64,000 nt of DNA. It comes from Eubacterium sp. CAG:274 (GTDB taxonomy: Bacteria; Bacillota; Clostridia; Lachnospirales; CAG-274). The stretch is taken from positions 282,041-346,040 of the forward strand of contig FR888508.1 in assembly GCA_000432155.1 (NCBI GenBank). Direction: 5' to 3'. The translations under genes and the position numbers were made by a program. Of the stretch, positions 7,992 to 16,515 are shown piece by piece. The notes under the pieces were generated by a model that ran no database searches, was not told where the DNA came from, and was given only the letters and a program-made list of their open reading frames with translations. Each line of letters opens with the position of its first letter. Position 1 is the first letter of the stretch.

Positions 7992-9239
7992 TCAATCAAA
8001 ACCATTAAATGATGGATATGCAGTTTCACTATGTTCTGACTTATCAAGACCAATAAGTTCATCTTTCTTGCTAACTCTAATTGGTGTAATTAACTTTGTA
8101 ATAGTAAGACAAATAAGTGTACCAACAATAGCTACAACAATAGTAACTAAAATACTTACTACCTGAGCAATAAAGAGCTTTGTATCGCCAAAGCAAAGGC
8201 CATTCCATTCAGCCACATTATTAATAGAAGAAAGACCAAATATACCTGTAGCAATACCACCCCACATACCACCTATACCATGGCATCCGAAAGCATCAAG
8301 GGCATCATCATATCCAAACTTTTTCTTTACAACCGCAATCATAAAATAACAGATTGGAGAAACAATAATACCAATAATTACTGCTGACCAAATAGGTACA
8401 AAGCCTGCACCTGGAGTAATAGCAACCAAGCCAGCAACTAAACCAGTAGCTGCACCTACAAGAGATGGCTTACCACTCTGCATTACTTCAATAAACATCC
8501 AAGAAACCATTGCTGCACCACAAGATGTAGCTGTTGTCATAAATGCGTGAGCTGCAAGACCATTAGCACTTAAAGCACTACCAGCATTAAAGCCGAACCA
8601 ACCGAAGACAAGTATACTAGCACCTAAAGCTACCATTGGAATATTATGTATTCTGTATGACTGAGATTCGTAACCCTGTCTTTTGCCAAGAGCAATACAA
8701 AGTACCAATGCACTAGCACCAGAACTAATATGTACTACATTACCACCAGCAAAGTCAACTGAATGGAGAAGACCGTCGCCTAAAAGTCCACCCTGACCCC
8801 ATACCATATGAGCCATTGGATAATATACAATAAATGACCATAAAATCATAAATATAAATGAAGCCTTAAACTTCATTCTTCCTGCTGTTGCACCAGTAAT
8901 AAGTGCTGGTGTAATAATTGCAAACATCATTTGGAAAGCTGCAAAAGCTAAGTTAGGAATATTGTCAGAATAAGGTCCAGCTTCCATACCGACACCCTTC
9001 ATACCTATCCAATCCAAATTACCTATAACGCCACCAATATTGCCACTAAATGAAAGTGAATAACCAACTAAAACCCAAAGTACAATAGATACCCCAACTA
9101 AAAATAGTGATGATAACATTGTGTTTACAACATTTTTTCTTCTACCAAGACCACCGTAGAAAAGTGCAAGCCCAGGTGTCATAAAGAACACAAAAGCGGC
9201 ACAAATAAGTACAAATCCAGTATCTCCGCTGTTTACCAT
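7992..9239 (-). CDS. amtB: Ammonium transporter AmtB
   Basis: Trimeric membrane channel for ammonium uptake. Seen: eleven-helix pattern over 415 residues, the Amt signature DFAGGNVVHISSGASALVL (~160-180), and both pore histidines (MAHMVWGQGG, His ~144, and AFGCHGIGGMWGG, ~300). RBS AGGAGG is 8 nt before the ATG. It forms a two-gene operon with glnK and is preceded by a strong promoter and a terminator-like leader hairpin, so expression is probably controlled by attenuation (inference). Confidence 0.96.
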   Translation of the reverse strand: MVNSGDTGFVLICAAFVFFMTPGLALFYGGLGRRKNVVNTMLSSLFLVGVSIVLWVLVGYSLSFSGNIGGVIGNLDWIGMKGVGMEAGPYSDNIPNLAFAAFQMMFAIITPALITGATAGRMKFKASFIFMILWSFIVYYPMAHMVWGQGGLLGDGLLHSVDFAGGNVVHISSGASALVLCIALGKRQGYESQSYRIHNIPMVALGASILVFGWFGFNAGSALSANGLAAHAFMTTATSCGAAMVSWMFIEVMQSGKPSLVGAATGLVAGLVAITPGAGFVPIWSAVIIGIIVSPICYFMIAVVKKKFGYDDALDAFGCHGIGGMWGGIATGIFGLSSINNVAEWNGLCFGDTKLFIAQVVSILVTIVVAIVGTLICLTITKLITPIRVSKKDELIGLDKSEHSETAYPSFNGFD

Positions 9240-9311
9240 AATAGACTCCTCCTAAATAATCCTCTGTTTTTATTTTTCTGTTCACAATGCCGGCTTTATG
9301 CAAACAACGAA

Positions 9312-9343
9312 AAAGGCGCTTGCTCCCCTGAGCAAACGCCTTT
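9312..9343 (-). terminator. Terminator-like hairpin in the amtB leader
   Basis: Minus-strand RNA would form a 14-bp stem (9343-9330 with 9325-9312; one G-U pair) closed by the loop AGGG and followed by UUUUUC. It starts only about 6 nt after the expected transcription start of the amtB promoter and lies about 70 nt before the amtB ATG. It can also end readthrough from the upstream ygiQ-like gene. Confidence 0.65.
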
Positions 9344-9355
9344 GTTTATGAAAGG

Positions 9356-9384
9356 ATTGTATCACAGCACAAAACTTTTGTCAA
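9356..9384 (-). promoter_or_regulatory. Promoter of amtB-glnK
   Basis: Minus strand TTGACA (9384-9379), exactly 17 bp, TACAAT (9361-9356). A near-consensus vegetative promoter that reads straight into the leader hairpin. Confidence 0.8.
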
Positions 9385-9436
9385 TAGCCAATTTATAAAT
9401 TTGTACTAAATTACAAAATACATATATTTTGCCATA

Positions 9437-11371
9437 TTATTTATTTTTCTTTTTATGAACCTGTCTTATAGTTTTACCCTTACGACTAGATTTTCCATTA
9501 CCATTTGACTTAGGGTTTGATTTATTACTTCCTTTGCCCTTATATGCCGGTTTCTTATCATCTTTTTTATGAACTCTTGGCACATAAGGTCTGATAAGAC
9601 ATTCTTTATCAAAACCTATTAAATCTTCTCTGCCAGCCTTTTTAAGTGCTTCCTCTACAAGCTTATAATTTTTAGGATTTCTATACTGTATTAAAGCTCT
9701 CTGCATAGCCTTTTCGTGAGGTGTCTTTGGAACATACACCTCCTTCATAGTTCTTGGGTCAAGTCCTGTATAAAACATACAAGTTGAGAGTGTTCCCGGT
9801 GTAGGATAAAAATCCTGTACCTGTTCTGGCATATATCCTAAATCTCTTAAATATTCAGCCAGTTCAATAGCAGCATCTAAATCACTACCAGGATGTGAAC
9901 TCATTAAATAAGGCACAAGATACTGTTCCTTGCCAATTTTTCTATTTATATCATAGAACTTCTTTGTAAATTTGTCATAAACCTGTCTTGATGGTTTACC
10001 CATTTTTTCAAGAACTCTAGGTGCAACATGTTCAGGTGCAACCTTTAACTGACCACTAACATGATATTGACAAAGCTCCTTGAAAAATGTTTCGTCTTTA
10101 TCGTAAATAAGGTAGTCATATCTTATACCAGAACGAACAAAGACCTTTTTAACCTTTGGCAATTCTCTTAACTCTCTCAAAAGTTTTACATAATCTCTAT
10201 GGTCTACCTTTAAATTCTTACAGGCATCTGGGAAAAGGCATTGTCTGTTTTTACAAGCACCCTTTGTAAGCTGTTTATCACAAGCTGGCTGTCTAAAGTT
10301 AGCTGTTGGACCACCTACATCGTGAATATAGCCCTTAAAATCAGGTTCCCATGTTATTTTTTTTGCTTCATTAATAATAGACTTGTGACTTCTTGCCTGT
10401 ATAACTCGACCTTGGTGGAAAGCTAAAGCACAGAAATTGCAACTACCAAAACAACCTCTATTGCTTATAATACTAAACTTAACTTCCTCAATAGCAGGAA
10501 TACCACCCTTTTCTTCGTACATAGGATGATAATTTCTCATATAGTTAAGACCATAGGCATTGTCAAATTCAGACTGAGAAAGTGGCATTGACGGCTTATT
10601 TTGAATTACATAACAGTCATTGTAAGGCTCTACAAGTATTTTAGCTGTTACAGCATCAGTATTTTCATACTGGCTCAAAAAACTCTTGCAATAAGCCTTT
10701 TTATCTGTAGAACTTTCCTTAAATGAAGGGAGCATTACATAATCTTCGTATAAATTTTCAAGAGTTTTAGACTTATAAACTGTACCTCTTACAAATGTTA
10801 AATCGTGAACATCAATTCCACTATCCAAAGCCTCTGCAAGCTCTACGATTTGGTGTTCGCCCATACCGTACATAAGAATATCAGCCTGTGAATCAAGCAA
10901 AATAGAGCGTCTAACTTTGTTATCCCAATAATCATAATGTGACAATCTTCTAAGACTTGCCTCAATACCACCAATCATAATAGGTACTTGTCCATAGGCC
11001 TCTCTGATTTTTTGGCAATAAACTATTGTTGCTCTGTCTGGTCTGTGACCCATTTCTCCACCTGGAGAATATAAATCCCTTGCTCTAGGCTTTTTAGCAA
11101 CGGAATAGTGATTTACCATAGAATCTATATTTCCACCATTTACAAGGAAAGAAAGTCTAGGCTTTCCAAATTTCATAAAATCTTCTGTAGTTTTCCAATT
11201 TGGCTGAGCAATAATACCAACCTTAAAGCCTTTACTTTCTAGTACACGACTTATAATAGCCGTACCAAAAGATGGGTGGTCAATATAAGCATCAGCTGTA
11301 ACTATTACAAAATCAAGCTGTTCCCAACCTCTTGCTCTTGCCTCGTCCATATTTACTGGTAAAAAGTCCAT
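9437..11371 (-). CDS. YgiQ family radical SAM protein
   Basis: Member of the YgiQ/UPF0313 radical SAM family, whose reaction is not established. Seen: an N-terminal B12-binding-like fold (~1-290, VTADAYIDHPSFG), the 4Fe-4S motif RGCFGSCNFC at about residues 303-313 with the CxxxCxxC spacing, a radical SAM barrel, and the family-specific C-terminal part with DFYPTPGTLSTCMFYTG. The last ~50 residues are a Lys/Gly/Ser-rich basic tail that looks disordered and could bind nucleic acid. RBS GAGG is 7 nt before the ATG. The gene follows the rRNA methyltransferase gene by 27 nt in the same direction. Confidence 0.9.
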   Translation of the reverse strand: MDFLPVNMDEARARGWEQLDFVIVTADAYIDHPSFGTAIISRVLESKGFKVGIIAQPNWKTTEDFMKFGKPRLSFLVNGGNIDSMVNHYSVAKKPRARDLYSPGGEMGHRPDRATIVYCQKIREAYGQVPIMIGGIEASLRRLSHYDYWDNKVRRSILLDSQADILMYGMGEHQIVELAEALDSGIDVHDLTFVRGTVYKSKTLENLYEDYVMLPSFKESSTDKKAYCKSFLSQYENTDAVTAKILVEPYNDCYVIQNKPSMPLSQSEFDNAYGLNYMRNYHPMYEEKGGIPAIEEVKFSIISNRGCFGSCNFCALAFHQGRVIQARSHKSIINEAKKITWEPDFKGYIHDVGGPTANFRQPACDKQLTKGACKNRQCLFPDACKNLKVDHRDYVKLLRELRELPKVKKVFVRSGIRYDYLIYDKDETFFKELCQYHVSGQLKVAPEHVAPRVLEKMGKPSRQVYDKFTKKFYDINRKIGKEQYLVPYLMSSHPGSDLDAAIELAEYLRDLGYMPEQVQDFYPTPGTLSTCMFYTGLDPRTMKEVYVPKTPHEKAMQRALIQYRNPKNYKLVEEALKKAGREDLIGFDKECLIRPYVPRVHKKDDKKPAYKGKGSNKSNPKSNGNGKSSRKGKTIRQVHKKKNK

Positions 11372-11398
11372 TTTAAAACCTCATTACTTTCTATAAAA

Positions 11399-12763
11399 CT
11401 ATATGTTCATCCAACTTGGTAGATATTTGTTTTTAAGTCTGCCTTTTGTAACCTTACCCCAACCTAAAGGATAACCATTAACGCATACAAGACACCAACC
11501 GTCATTACAATCTACAGCAAAACTTTCTCCTCGCATATATCTTTTAAGATTTTCGTCATCTAAATTAAAATCAATGCTTATTTTTGCATCTTCTTTTTTA
11601 AGTGTCATAGCAAACGCCTGACTTGGTTCAAATCTGTTTTTCTTTAATTCGCCTATATAAAGACCACTTCTCATTACTCTAAGACCTCTCAAGTCTACGC
11701 AATAAGGCACAGACAAAAGACTACTGCCATGGATAATAAGGTTATCCTTTGGTGGACAATTAAGAGAATTTTTAACAAATTCATAGTAATCCACTAAAGA
11801 CTTTTCACTAGCTGTTTTATCCTTTGCATATACCGGCTCTGAAGCTTCTCCTTTTTTTCTTAAAAGACATAAGAAATGACCCTCGCCCTTTACTTTATAA
11901 GGCATAAGTCTACCAGATTTTTTAAGATAATCTTCGCCATTTTCTACCCATTGTGGCTTACCGTCAATAAATCCTGTTGATTTATCATAATCTATAATTT
12001 CAAAATCTTTGCCTGTAGTATTTAAAAATTCTTGCATCATACCCTCATCTTCTTCTGGAGCAAAAGTACAAGTAGAATAAGCTATAATACCACCGTCACA
12101 AAGCATATCTGCTGCATACTTTAATATTTCTCTTTGAAGTCCACAGCACATTTCTGTTTTGTGAGTTTCCCAACTTTTAACAGCTGAGTCGTCTTTTCTA
12201 AACATTCCCTCTCCACTACAAGGGGCATCAACAATAATTTTATTAAAAAACTTAGGGAATTTTTTAGCTAAATTTTCCGGCATTTCATTTGTAATAACAC
12301 AATTAGGAACACCACTAACCTCAATATTTTTCAAAAGTGCCTTACATCTGCTTGCACTAATATCATTACTTACAATAATGCCTTGACCCTTTAACTTTGC
12401 GGCAACCTGTGTACTTTTGCCACCTGGTGCTGCACATAAATCCAAAACTCTATCCCCAGGTTCAACATTAAGCATAGCACCTGTAGACATAGCTGACGGT
12501 TCTTGTATATAGTAAAGTCCAGCATTGTAATAAGGGTGTTTTGCAGGGCGAACATTTTCGCCGTCATAGTAAAAACCCTCTTTACACCATGGCACTTGTT
12601 CCAATTTCCAATCAACCATTGAAGTCAATTCTTCTGGTGTAACCTTTAGTGTATTAGCTCTCAATCCATAATATCTTGGCTGAGAAAAACTCTCTATATA
12701 GCTGTCATATTCATTTCCTAACAGCCTTTTCATTTTTTCTGTATATTCCTTTGGTAAATTCAT
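11399..12763 (-). CDS. rsmF: rRNA cytosine-C5 methyltransferase (RsmF/NOL1-NOP2-Sun family)
   Basis: SAM-dependent methyltransferase for a cytosine of 16S rRNA. Seen: SAM-binding LCAAPGGKSTQ (~108-118), motif IV DAPCSGEGMF (~180-190) and motif VI YSTCTFAPEEDEG with the catalytic Cys (~230). It has an RNA-binding N-terminal part and a C-terminal RNA-binding tail (~290-454) typical of the longer RsmF-like members. RBS GAGAGG precedes the ATG. The exact target nucleotide is inferred from the family only. Confidence 0.9.
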   Translation of the reverse strand: MNLPKEYTEKMKRLLGNEYDSYIESFSQPRYYGLRANTLKVTPEELTSMVDWKLEQVPWCKEGFYYDGENVRPAKHPYYNAGLYYIQEPSAMSTGAMLNVEPGDRVLDLCAAPGGKSTQVAAKLKGQGIIVSNDISASRCKALLKNIEVSGVPNCVITNEMPENLAKKFPKFFNKIIVDAPCSGEGMFRKDDSAVKSWETHKTEMCCGLQREILKYAADMLCDGGIIAYSTCTFAPEEDEGMMQEFLNTTGKDFEIIDYDKSTGFIDGKPQWVENGEDYLKKSGRLMPYKVKGEGHFLCLLRKKGEASEPVYAKDKTASEKSLVDYYEFVKNSLNCPPKDNLIIHGSSLLSVPYCVDLRGLRVMRSGLYIGELKKNRFEPSQAFAMTLKKEDAKISIDFNLDDENLKRYMRGESFAVDCNDGWCLVCVNGYPLGWGKVTKGRLKNKYLPSWMNI

Positions 12764-12820
12764 ATTTCAACCTCTCAATCCTATTCTATTTATTTTAACA
12801 TTATATTGTCTTAATATCAA

Positions 12821-12849
12821 TTGAAAAAATAGTTTTTATCAGTTATAAT
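12821..12849 (+). promoter_or_regulatory. Promoter of the flavoredoxin-like gene
   Basis: TTGAAA (12821-12826), 17-bp spacer, TATAAT (12844-12849), 28 nt upstream of the chosen start codon. Confidence 0.75.
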
Positions 12850-12877
12850 TACATTAATGAATTTATGGAGGAAAAAT

Positions 12878-13471
12878 ATGAGCAAAGAATTATGGAAAGC
12901 CGGAAATATGCTTTATCCTGTACCCGTTGTTATGGTCAGCTGTGGCACAATGGAAGAAAGCAATATTATTACTGTAGCTTGGACTGGTACAATAAACACA
13001 AATCCACCTATGACCTATGTTTCTGTTAGACCGGAAAGACATTCCTACAATATAATTAAGGAAACTGGCGAATTTGTAATTAATGTAACAACTGAAGCCC
13101 TTGCCTATGCTACAGATTGGTGTGGCGTAAGAAGTGGTAGCAAATATGACAAATTTAAAGAAATGAAATTGACAAAAGAGGAATGCCCTCTTGTAAGCTG
13201 TCCTGCTATTGCCGAAAGCCCTATGAATATTATGTGCAAAGTAAAGGAAATTGTACATCTTGGCAGTCACGATATGTTTGTTGCTGAAGTTGTGGGCACT
13301 TTAGCTGATGAAAAATATATGGACGAAAAAGGCAAGTTTATATATTCAGATACAAAGCCAATTTGCTATTCTCATGGAGAATACTATGGCTTAGGCAAAA
13401 AATTAGGAAAATTTGGCTATAGTGTAGAAAAAAAGAAGACAAAGGCAAAAAGAGCAAAAAGAAAAAAATAA
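12878..13471 (+). CDS. Flavin reductase-like (flavoredoxin) protein
   Basis: FMN-binding split-barrel protein of the flavin reductase family, likely passing electrons via bound FMN in the cytoplasm. Seen: PVPVVMVSCG...NIITVAWTGTINTNPPM (FMN phosphate-binding region), VSVRPERHSYNII, and the family's TDWCGVRSGSKYDKF segment. The ATG at 12878 is preferred because ATGGAGG lies 6 nt before it; an upstream in-frame ATG at 12857 has none. The last ~15 residues are strongly basic (Lys/Arg rich), an addition not needed for the fold. Partner enzyme unknown. Confidence 0.87.
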   Translation: MSKELWKAGNMLYPVPVVMVSCGTMEESNIITVAWTGTINTNPPMTYVSVRPERHSYNIIKETGEFVINVTTEALAYATDWCGVRSGSKYDKFKEMKLTKEECPLVSCPAIAESPMNIMCKVKEIVHLGSHDMFVAEVVGTLADEKYMDEKGKFIYSDTKPICYSHGEYYGLGKKLGKFGYSVEKKKTKAKRAKRKK

Positions 13472-13475
13472 TAAC

Positions 13476-13504
13476 TTGACAAAAATTTTATGCTGTGTTA
13501 TTAT
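13476..13504 (+). promoter_or_regulatory. Promoter of the leuA T-box transcript
   Basis: TTGACA (13476-13481), 17-bp spacer, TATTAT (13499-13504). It starts 5 nt after the stop of the preceding gene. Confidence 0.8.
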
Positions 13505-13527
13505 AACTTACATCAAATGTTATATTC

Positions 13528-13795
13528 TGGTAACACTGTGATAAGGAGCAGTAAGTTATGTTGAGTTTTTCAGAGAGCTGTCGGCTGGTGTAAGGCAGTA
13601 TTCTTGCTTAACCGAACTCGCCTTTGAGTGGTTCAGCTGAACTTTAAGTAGGTTGAAACGGAAAGTCCACCGATATAGGGACAGGGTATCAGCTTTTTTA
13701 GCTTGTACCTGAATGAGAGCCTTGCTTGCAAGGAATTAGAGTGGTACCACGAGGTTTATGCCTTCGTCTCTTAGTAGACGAAGGCTTTTTTTGAT
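13528..13795 (+). ncRNA. T-box leader (leucine) of leuA
   Basis: Riboswitch that reads uncharged tRNA and lets leuA be transcribed when it is uncharged. Seen in order: Stem I with the AGTA loop (~13540), the AGAGAG / GGCTGGTG distal region (~13571-13600), GAACTC where CTC (13617-13619) is the likely specifier codon (Leu), the T-box sequence GAGTGGTACCACGAGG (~13739-13754), and a terminator with 10-bp stem GCCTTCGTCT / AGACGAAGGC (13760-13769, 13776-13785) and TTTTTTT. The downstream leuA agrees with a Leu specifier. About 75 nt separate the terminator from the leuA start. This fills most of the 400-bp gap before leuA. Confidence 0.93.
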
Positions 13796-13872
13796 ACTAT
13801 CGGCATTTTACCGATAAACTTTTGACACATAAACAATACATATTTTTAAATTTTTGAGAGGAGAAAAGAAAA

Positions 13873-15525
13873 ATGAATTTTAAGCGTTACAGACAGTTCC
13901 CACCAGTTAATTTACCTAACAGACAGTGGCCTAACAAGGTTATTGAAAAAGCACCTATTTGGTGTAGTGTTGACCTTAGAGATGGTAATCAGGCACTTGA
14001 AAAGCCTATGAACCTTGACCAGAAAATTAAGTTCTTCCAGTATCTTGTTAAAATCGGTTTCAAGGAAATCGAAGTTGGTTTCCCTGCTGCAAGTGAAACA
14101 GAATACTTATTCTGCCGTACATTAATTGAACAGAACTTAATTCCTGATGATGTTACTATTCAGGTATTAACTCAGAGTCGTGAACACATTATCAGAAAGA
14201 CATTCGAGGCTTTAAAGGGTGTTAATAAGGCTGTAGTTCATCTTTACAACTCTACTTCTACTTTACAGAGAGATGTAGTTTTCAACAAGTCTAAGGAAGA
14301 AATCATTGACTTAGCAGTATTTGGTGCAAAACTTGTTGATGAACTTGCTGAAGAATATGGCAAGGAACACTTTATGTTTGAATATTCTCCTGAAAGTTTC
14401 TCTGGTACAGAGCTTGACTATGCTGTAGAAATTAGTGACGCAGTATTTAATGTATGGAAACCTACTCCAGACAAAAAGGTAATCCTTAACTTACCTAACA
14501 CAGTTGAAATGTCAACTCCTAATGTATATGCTGACCAGATTGAATATGTTGCTACACATCTTCAGAACAGAGAAAATGTAATCATCAGTCTTCATGCTCA
14601 CAACGATAGAGGTTGTGGTGTTGCAGCATCTGAACTTGGTCTTTTAGCTGGTGCTGACAGAATTGAAGGTACACTTTTTGGTAACGGCGAAAGAACTGGT
14701 AATGCCGATATTATGGTAATGGCACTTAATATGTTTTCTCAGGGTATTGACCCTAAGCTTGACTTCTCTCAGATTAATGAGGCTATTGAAATTTATGAAT
14801 CTTCAACAGGTATGGATGTTCACCCAAGACACCCTTATGCTGGCGATTTAGTATATACTGCATTCTCTGGCTCTCATCAGGATGCTATTAAAAAGGGTAT
14901 GGCTAAAATGGCTGAACACCCAGACCGTTGGGAAGTTCCTTACTTACCTATTGACCCTATTGATGTAGGTAGAAACTACGACCCTATTATCAGAATTAAC
15001 AGTCAGTCTGGTAAGGGTGGTGTATCTTACATTCTTGAAAACAACTATGGCTTAATTCTTCCAAAGAGTATGCAGCAGAACTTTGGTGCTATTGTTACAG
15101 AAGATTCTGTTGAACTTGATAAGGAATTACAGCCAGAAGAAATCAGAGATTTATTCTTCGATACTTACTATGTAAAAGAACCTCTTTCAGTTAATTACTA
15201 TACAGAAGAAGAATCTGGCGACGATAGTGTTCAGATTAAGTGCGACTTAACATACAATGGCAAGTCTGTTGTTATTACTGGTAAGGGTAATGGTATCATT
15301 GATGCTTTCTGTAAGTCATTAATGGAAGAATTTGATATTCACTTTAATATTGTAAACTATAGCGAACATTCAATGTCTTTTGGTAATCAGTCAAAGGCTA
15401 TTACATACATTCAGATTTATGACGCAGACCAGAATTCTTACTTCGGTATTGGCACAAGCTCAAACATCGCAAAGAGTTCATTAAGAGCTATTGCAAGTGC
15501 TGTAAACAAGATGATGACAAAGTAA
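13873..15525 (+). CDS. leuA: 2-isopropylmalate synthase, long form
   Basis: First committed enzyme of leucine synthesis: acetyl-CoA plus 2-oxoisovalerate to 2-isopropylmalate. Seen: DRE-TIM barrel with VDLRDGNQAL (~33-42), metal-ligand HAHNDRGCGVAASE (~238-251), GTLFGNGERTGNAD, and a C-terminal LeuA regulatory domain (~430-550) for feedback inhibition by leucine. The 550 residues and the N-terminal KRYRQFPPVNLPNRQWP place it in the long yeast/actinobacterial-type branch. RBS GAGAGGAG precedes the ATG. Control is by the T-box. No other leu/ilv genes adjoin it here. Confidence 0.96.
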   Translation: MNFKRYRQFPPVNLPNRQWPNKVIEKAPIWCSVDLRDGNQALEKPMNLDQKIKFFQYLVKIGFKEIEVGFPAASETEYLFCRTLIEQNLIPDDVTIQVLTQSREHIIRKTFEALKGVNKAVVHLYNSTSTLQRDVVFNKSKEEIIDLAVFGAKLVDELAEEYGKEHFMFEYSPESFSGTELDYAVEISDAVFNVWKPTPDKKVILNLPNTVEMSTPNVYADQIEYVATHLQNRENVIISLHAHNDRGCGVAASELGLLAGADRIEGTLFGNGERTGNADIMVMALNMFSQGIDPKLDFSQINEAIEIYESSTGMDVHPRHPYAGDLVYTAFSGSHQDAIKKGMAKMAEHPDRWEVPYLPIDPIDVGRNYDPIIRINSQSGKGGVSYILENNYGLILPKSMQQNFGAIVTEDSVELDKELQPEEIRDLFFDTYYVKEPLSVNYYTEEESGDDSVQIKCDLTYNGKSVVITGKGNGIIDAFCKSLMEEFDIHFNIVNYSEHSMSFGNQSKAITYIQIYDADQNSYFGIGTSSNIAKSSLRAIASAVNKMMTK

Positions 15526-15539
15526 TTTATCATAAAAAC

Positions 15540-15574
15540 AGAGGTACGGCTTTCACACCGTACCTCTATTTTTT
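15540..15574 (+). terminator. Terminator of leuA, overlapping the end of the BFD-like gene
   Basis: 10-bp stem AGAGGTACGG / CCGTACCTCT (15540-15549, 15558-15567), 8-nt loop and a T run. The opposite-strand gene ends inside the loop, at 15553. Confidence 0.85.
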
Positions 15575-15762
15575 TCTTCCTCTATTTCATTTTGTAATTG
15601 TTCTACTACTTTTTTGGCATCGCCTATACAGGCTGAACAGAGAACACCAAGACGCATTGATTTAACTAAATCGTCATAGCCCTTTGCTCCATCTAGTAAA
15701 GCCTGTTTTATTTTATCCACAGTAATGTCATAACATTCGCAGACCATTCTATTTTTCAACAC
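15553..15762 (-). CDS. BFD-like [2Fe-2S] binding protein
   Basis: Small protein of about 69 residues with a bacterioferritin-associated-ferredoxin-like fold. Seen: VCECYDIT and GVLCSACIGDAKK, giving the CxC...CxxC spacing of ligands for a 2Fe-2S cluster. The GTG at 15762 is chosen because AGGAG lies 6 nt before it; TTG at 15768 is too close to that RBS. The C-terminal residues (RGTV) are encoded by the convergent leuA terminator arm. Role unknown; in this family it may serve as an electron-transfer or iron-delivery module. No bacterioferritin gene is nearby. Confidence 0.8.
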   Translation of the reverse strand: MLKNRMVCECYDITVDKIKQALLDGAKGYDDLVKSMRLGVLCSACIGDAKKVVEQLQNEIEEEKNRGTV

Positions 15763-15804
15763 TTTCAACTCCTATTAAGTTTTTGCTTTATTTTAAAATA
15801 GATA

Positions 15805-16461
15805 CTATATCTCATTACTTTTTACTATTTTCACTATTCGACTTGTGCCAAGTCTATCTGCCCCAAGAGATATAAATTTTTCAGCATCAGCAATAGAACT
15901 AATACCTCCGGCAGCCTTAATTTTAATATTTTTACCTACATATTTAGCAAAAAGTTCTATATCCTCAAAAGTTGCTCCACCTGTAGAAAATCCTGTGCTT
16001 GTTTTTATAAAATCTGCTCCACTTTTAGTAACTATTTCGCACATTTTTATTTTCTGTTCTTCATTAAGCAAACAAGTTTCTATAATAACCTTTAAAATCT
16101 TTGTACCACAAACAGCCTTAATTTTTGTTATTTCAGACAATATATTATCATAATTTTTGTCCATTAAATCTCCCAAATTAACAACCATATCTATTTCATC
16201 AGCACCATTTTTAAGAGCATTTTCTGTTTCAAAAATCTTAACATCAGTTGTATTATAGCCATTTGGAAAACCAATAACTGTACAGATTTTTAAATTTTCG
16301 CCTACATACTCCTTTGCTCTTTTAACAAAGCTAGGTGGTATACATACACTTGCAGTACAATACTTCATACCGTCATCACAAATATTTTTTATTTCTTCCC
16401 AAGTGGCCTTAGGGTTTAAAAGAGTGTGGTCAACTTTGCTTAAAATATCTTTTATATCCAT
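15805..16461 (-). CDS. deoC: Deoxyribose-phosphate aldolase
   Basis: Splits 2-deoxyribose-5-phosphate into glyceraldehyde-3-phosphate and acetaldehyde in deoxynucleoside breakdown. Seen: DHTLLNPKATWEEI at the N-terminus, the Schiff-base lysine in GADFIKTSTGFSTGGAT, and KIKAAGGISSIADAEKFISLGADRLGTSR at the C-terminal end of the TIM barrel. Length 218 is normal. RBS AAGGAGG. It follows recR by 54 nt with a hairpin between. Confidence 0.95.
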   Translation of the reverse strand: MDIKDILSKVDHTLLNPKATWEEIKNICDDGMKYCTASVCIPPSFVKRAKEYVGENLKICTVIGFPNGYNTTDVKIFETENALKNGADEIDMVVNLGDLMDKNYDNILSEITKIKAVCGTKILKVIIETCLLNEEQKIKMCEIVTKSGADFIKTSTGFSTGGATFEDIELFAKYVGKNIKIKAAGGISSIADAEKFISLGADRLGTSRIVKIVKSNEI

Positions 16462-16479
16462 AAAAACCTCCTTATATTG

Positions 16480-16507
16480 AAAATACCCCCAGATTTGGAG
16501 GTATTTT
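16480..16507 (-). terminator. Probable weak terminator after recR
   Basis: 11-bp stem (16497-16507 with 16480-16490), fully paired only in minus-strand RNA thanks to a G-U wobble. The T run is only TTTT, inside the stem, so termination may be partial and deoC may be read through. Confidence 0.5.
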
Positions 16508-16515
16508 ATAGGATA

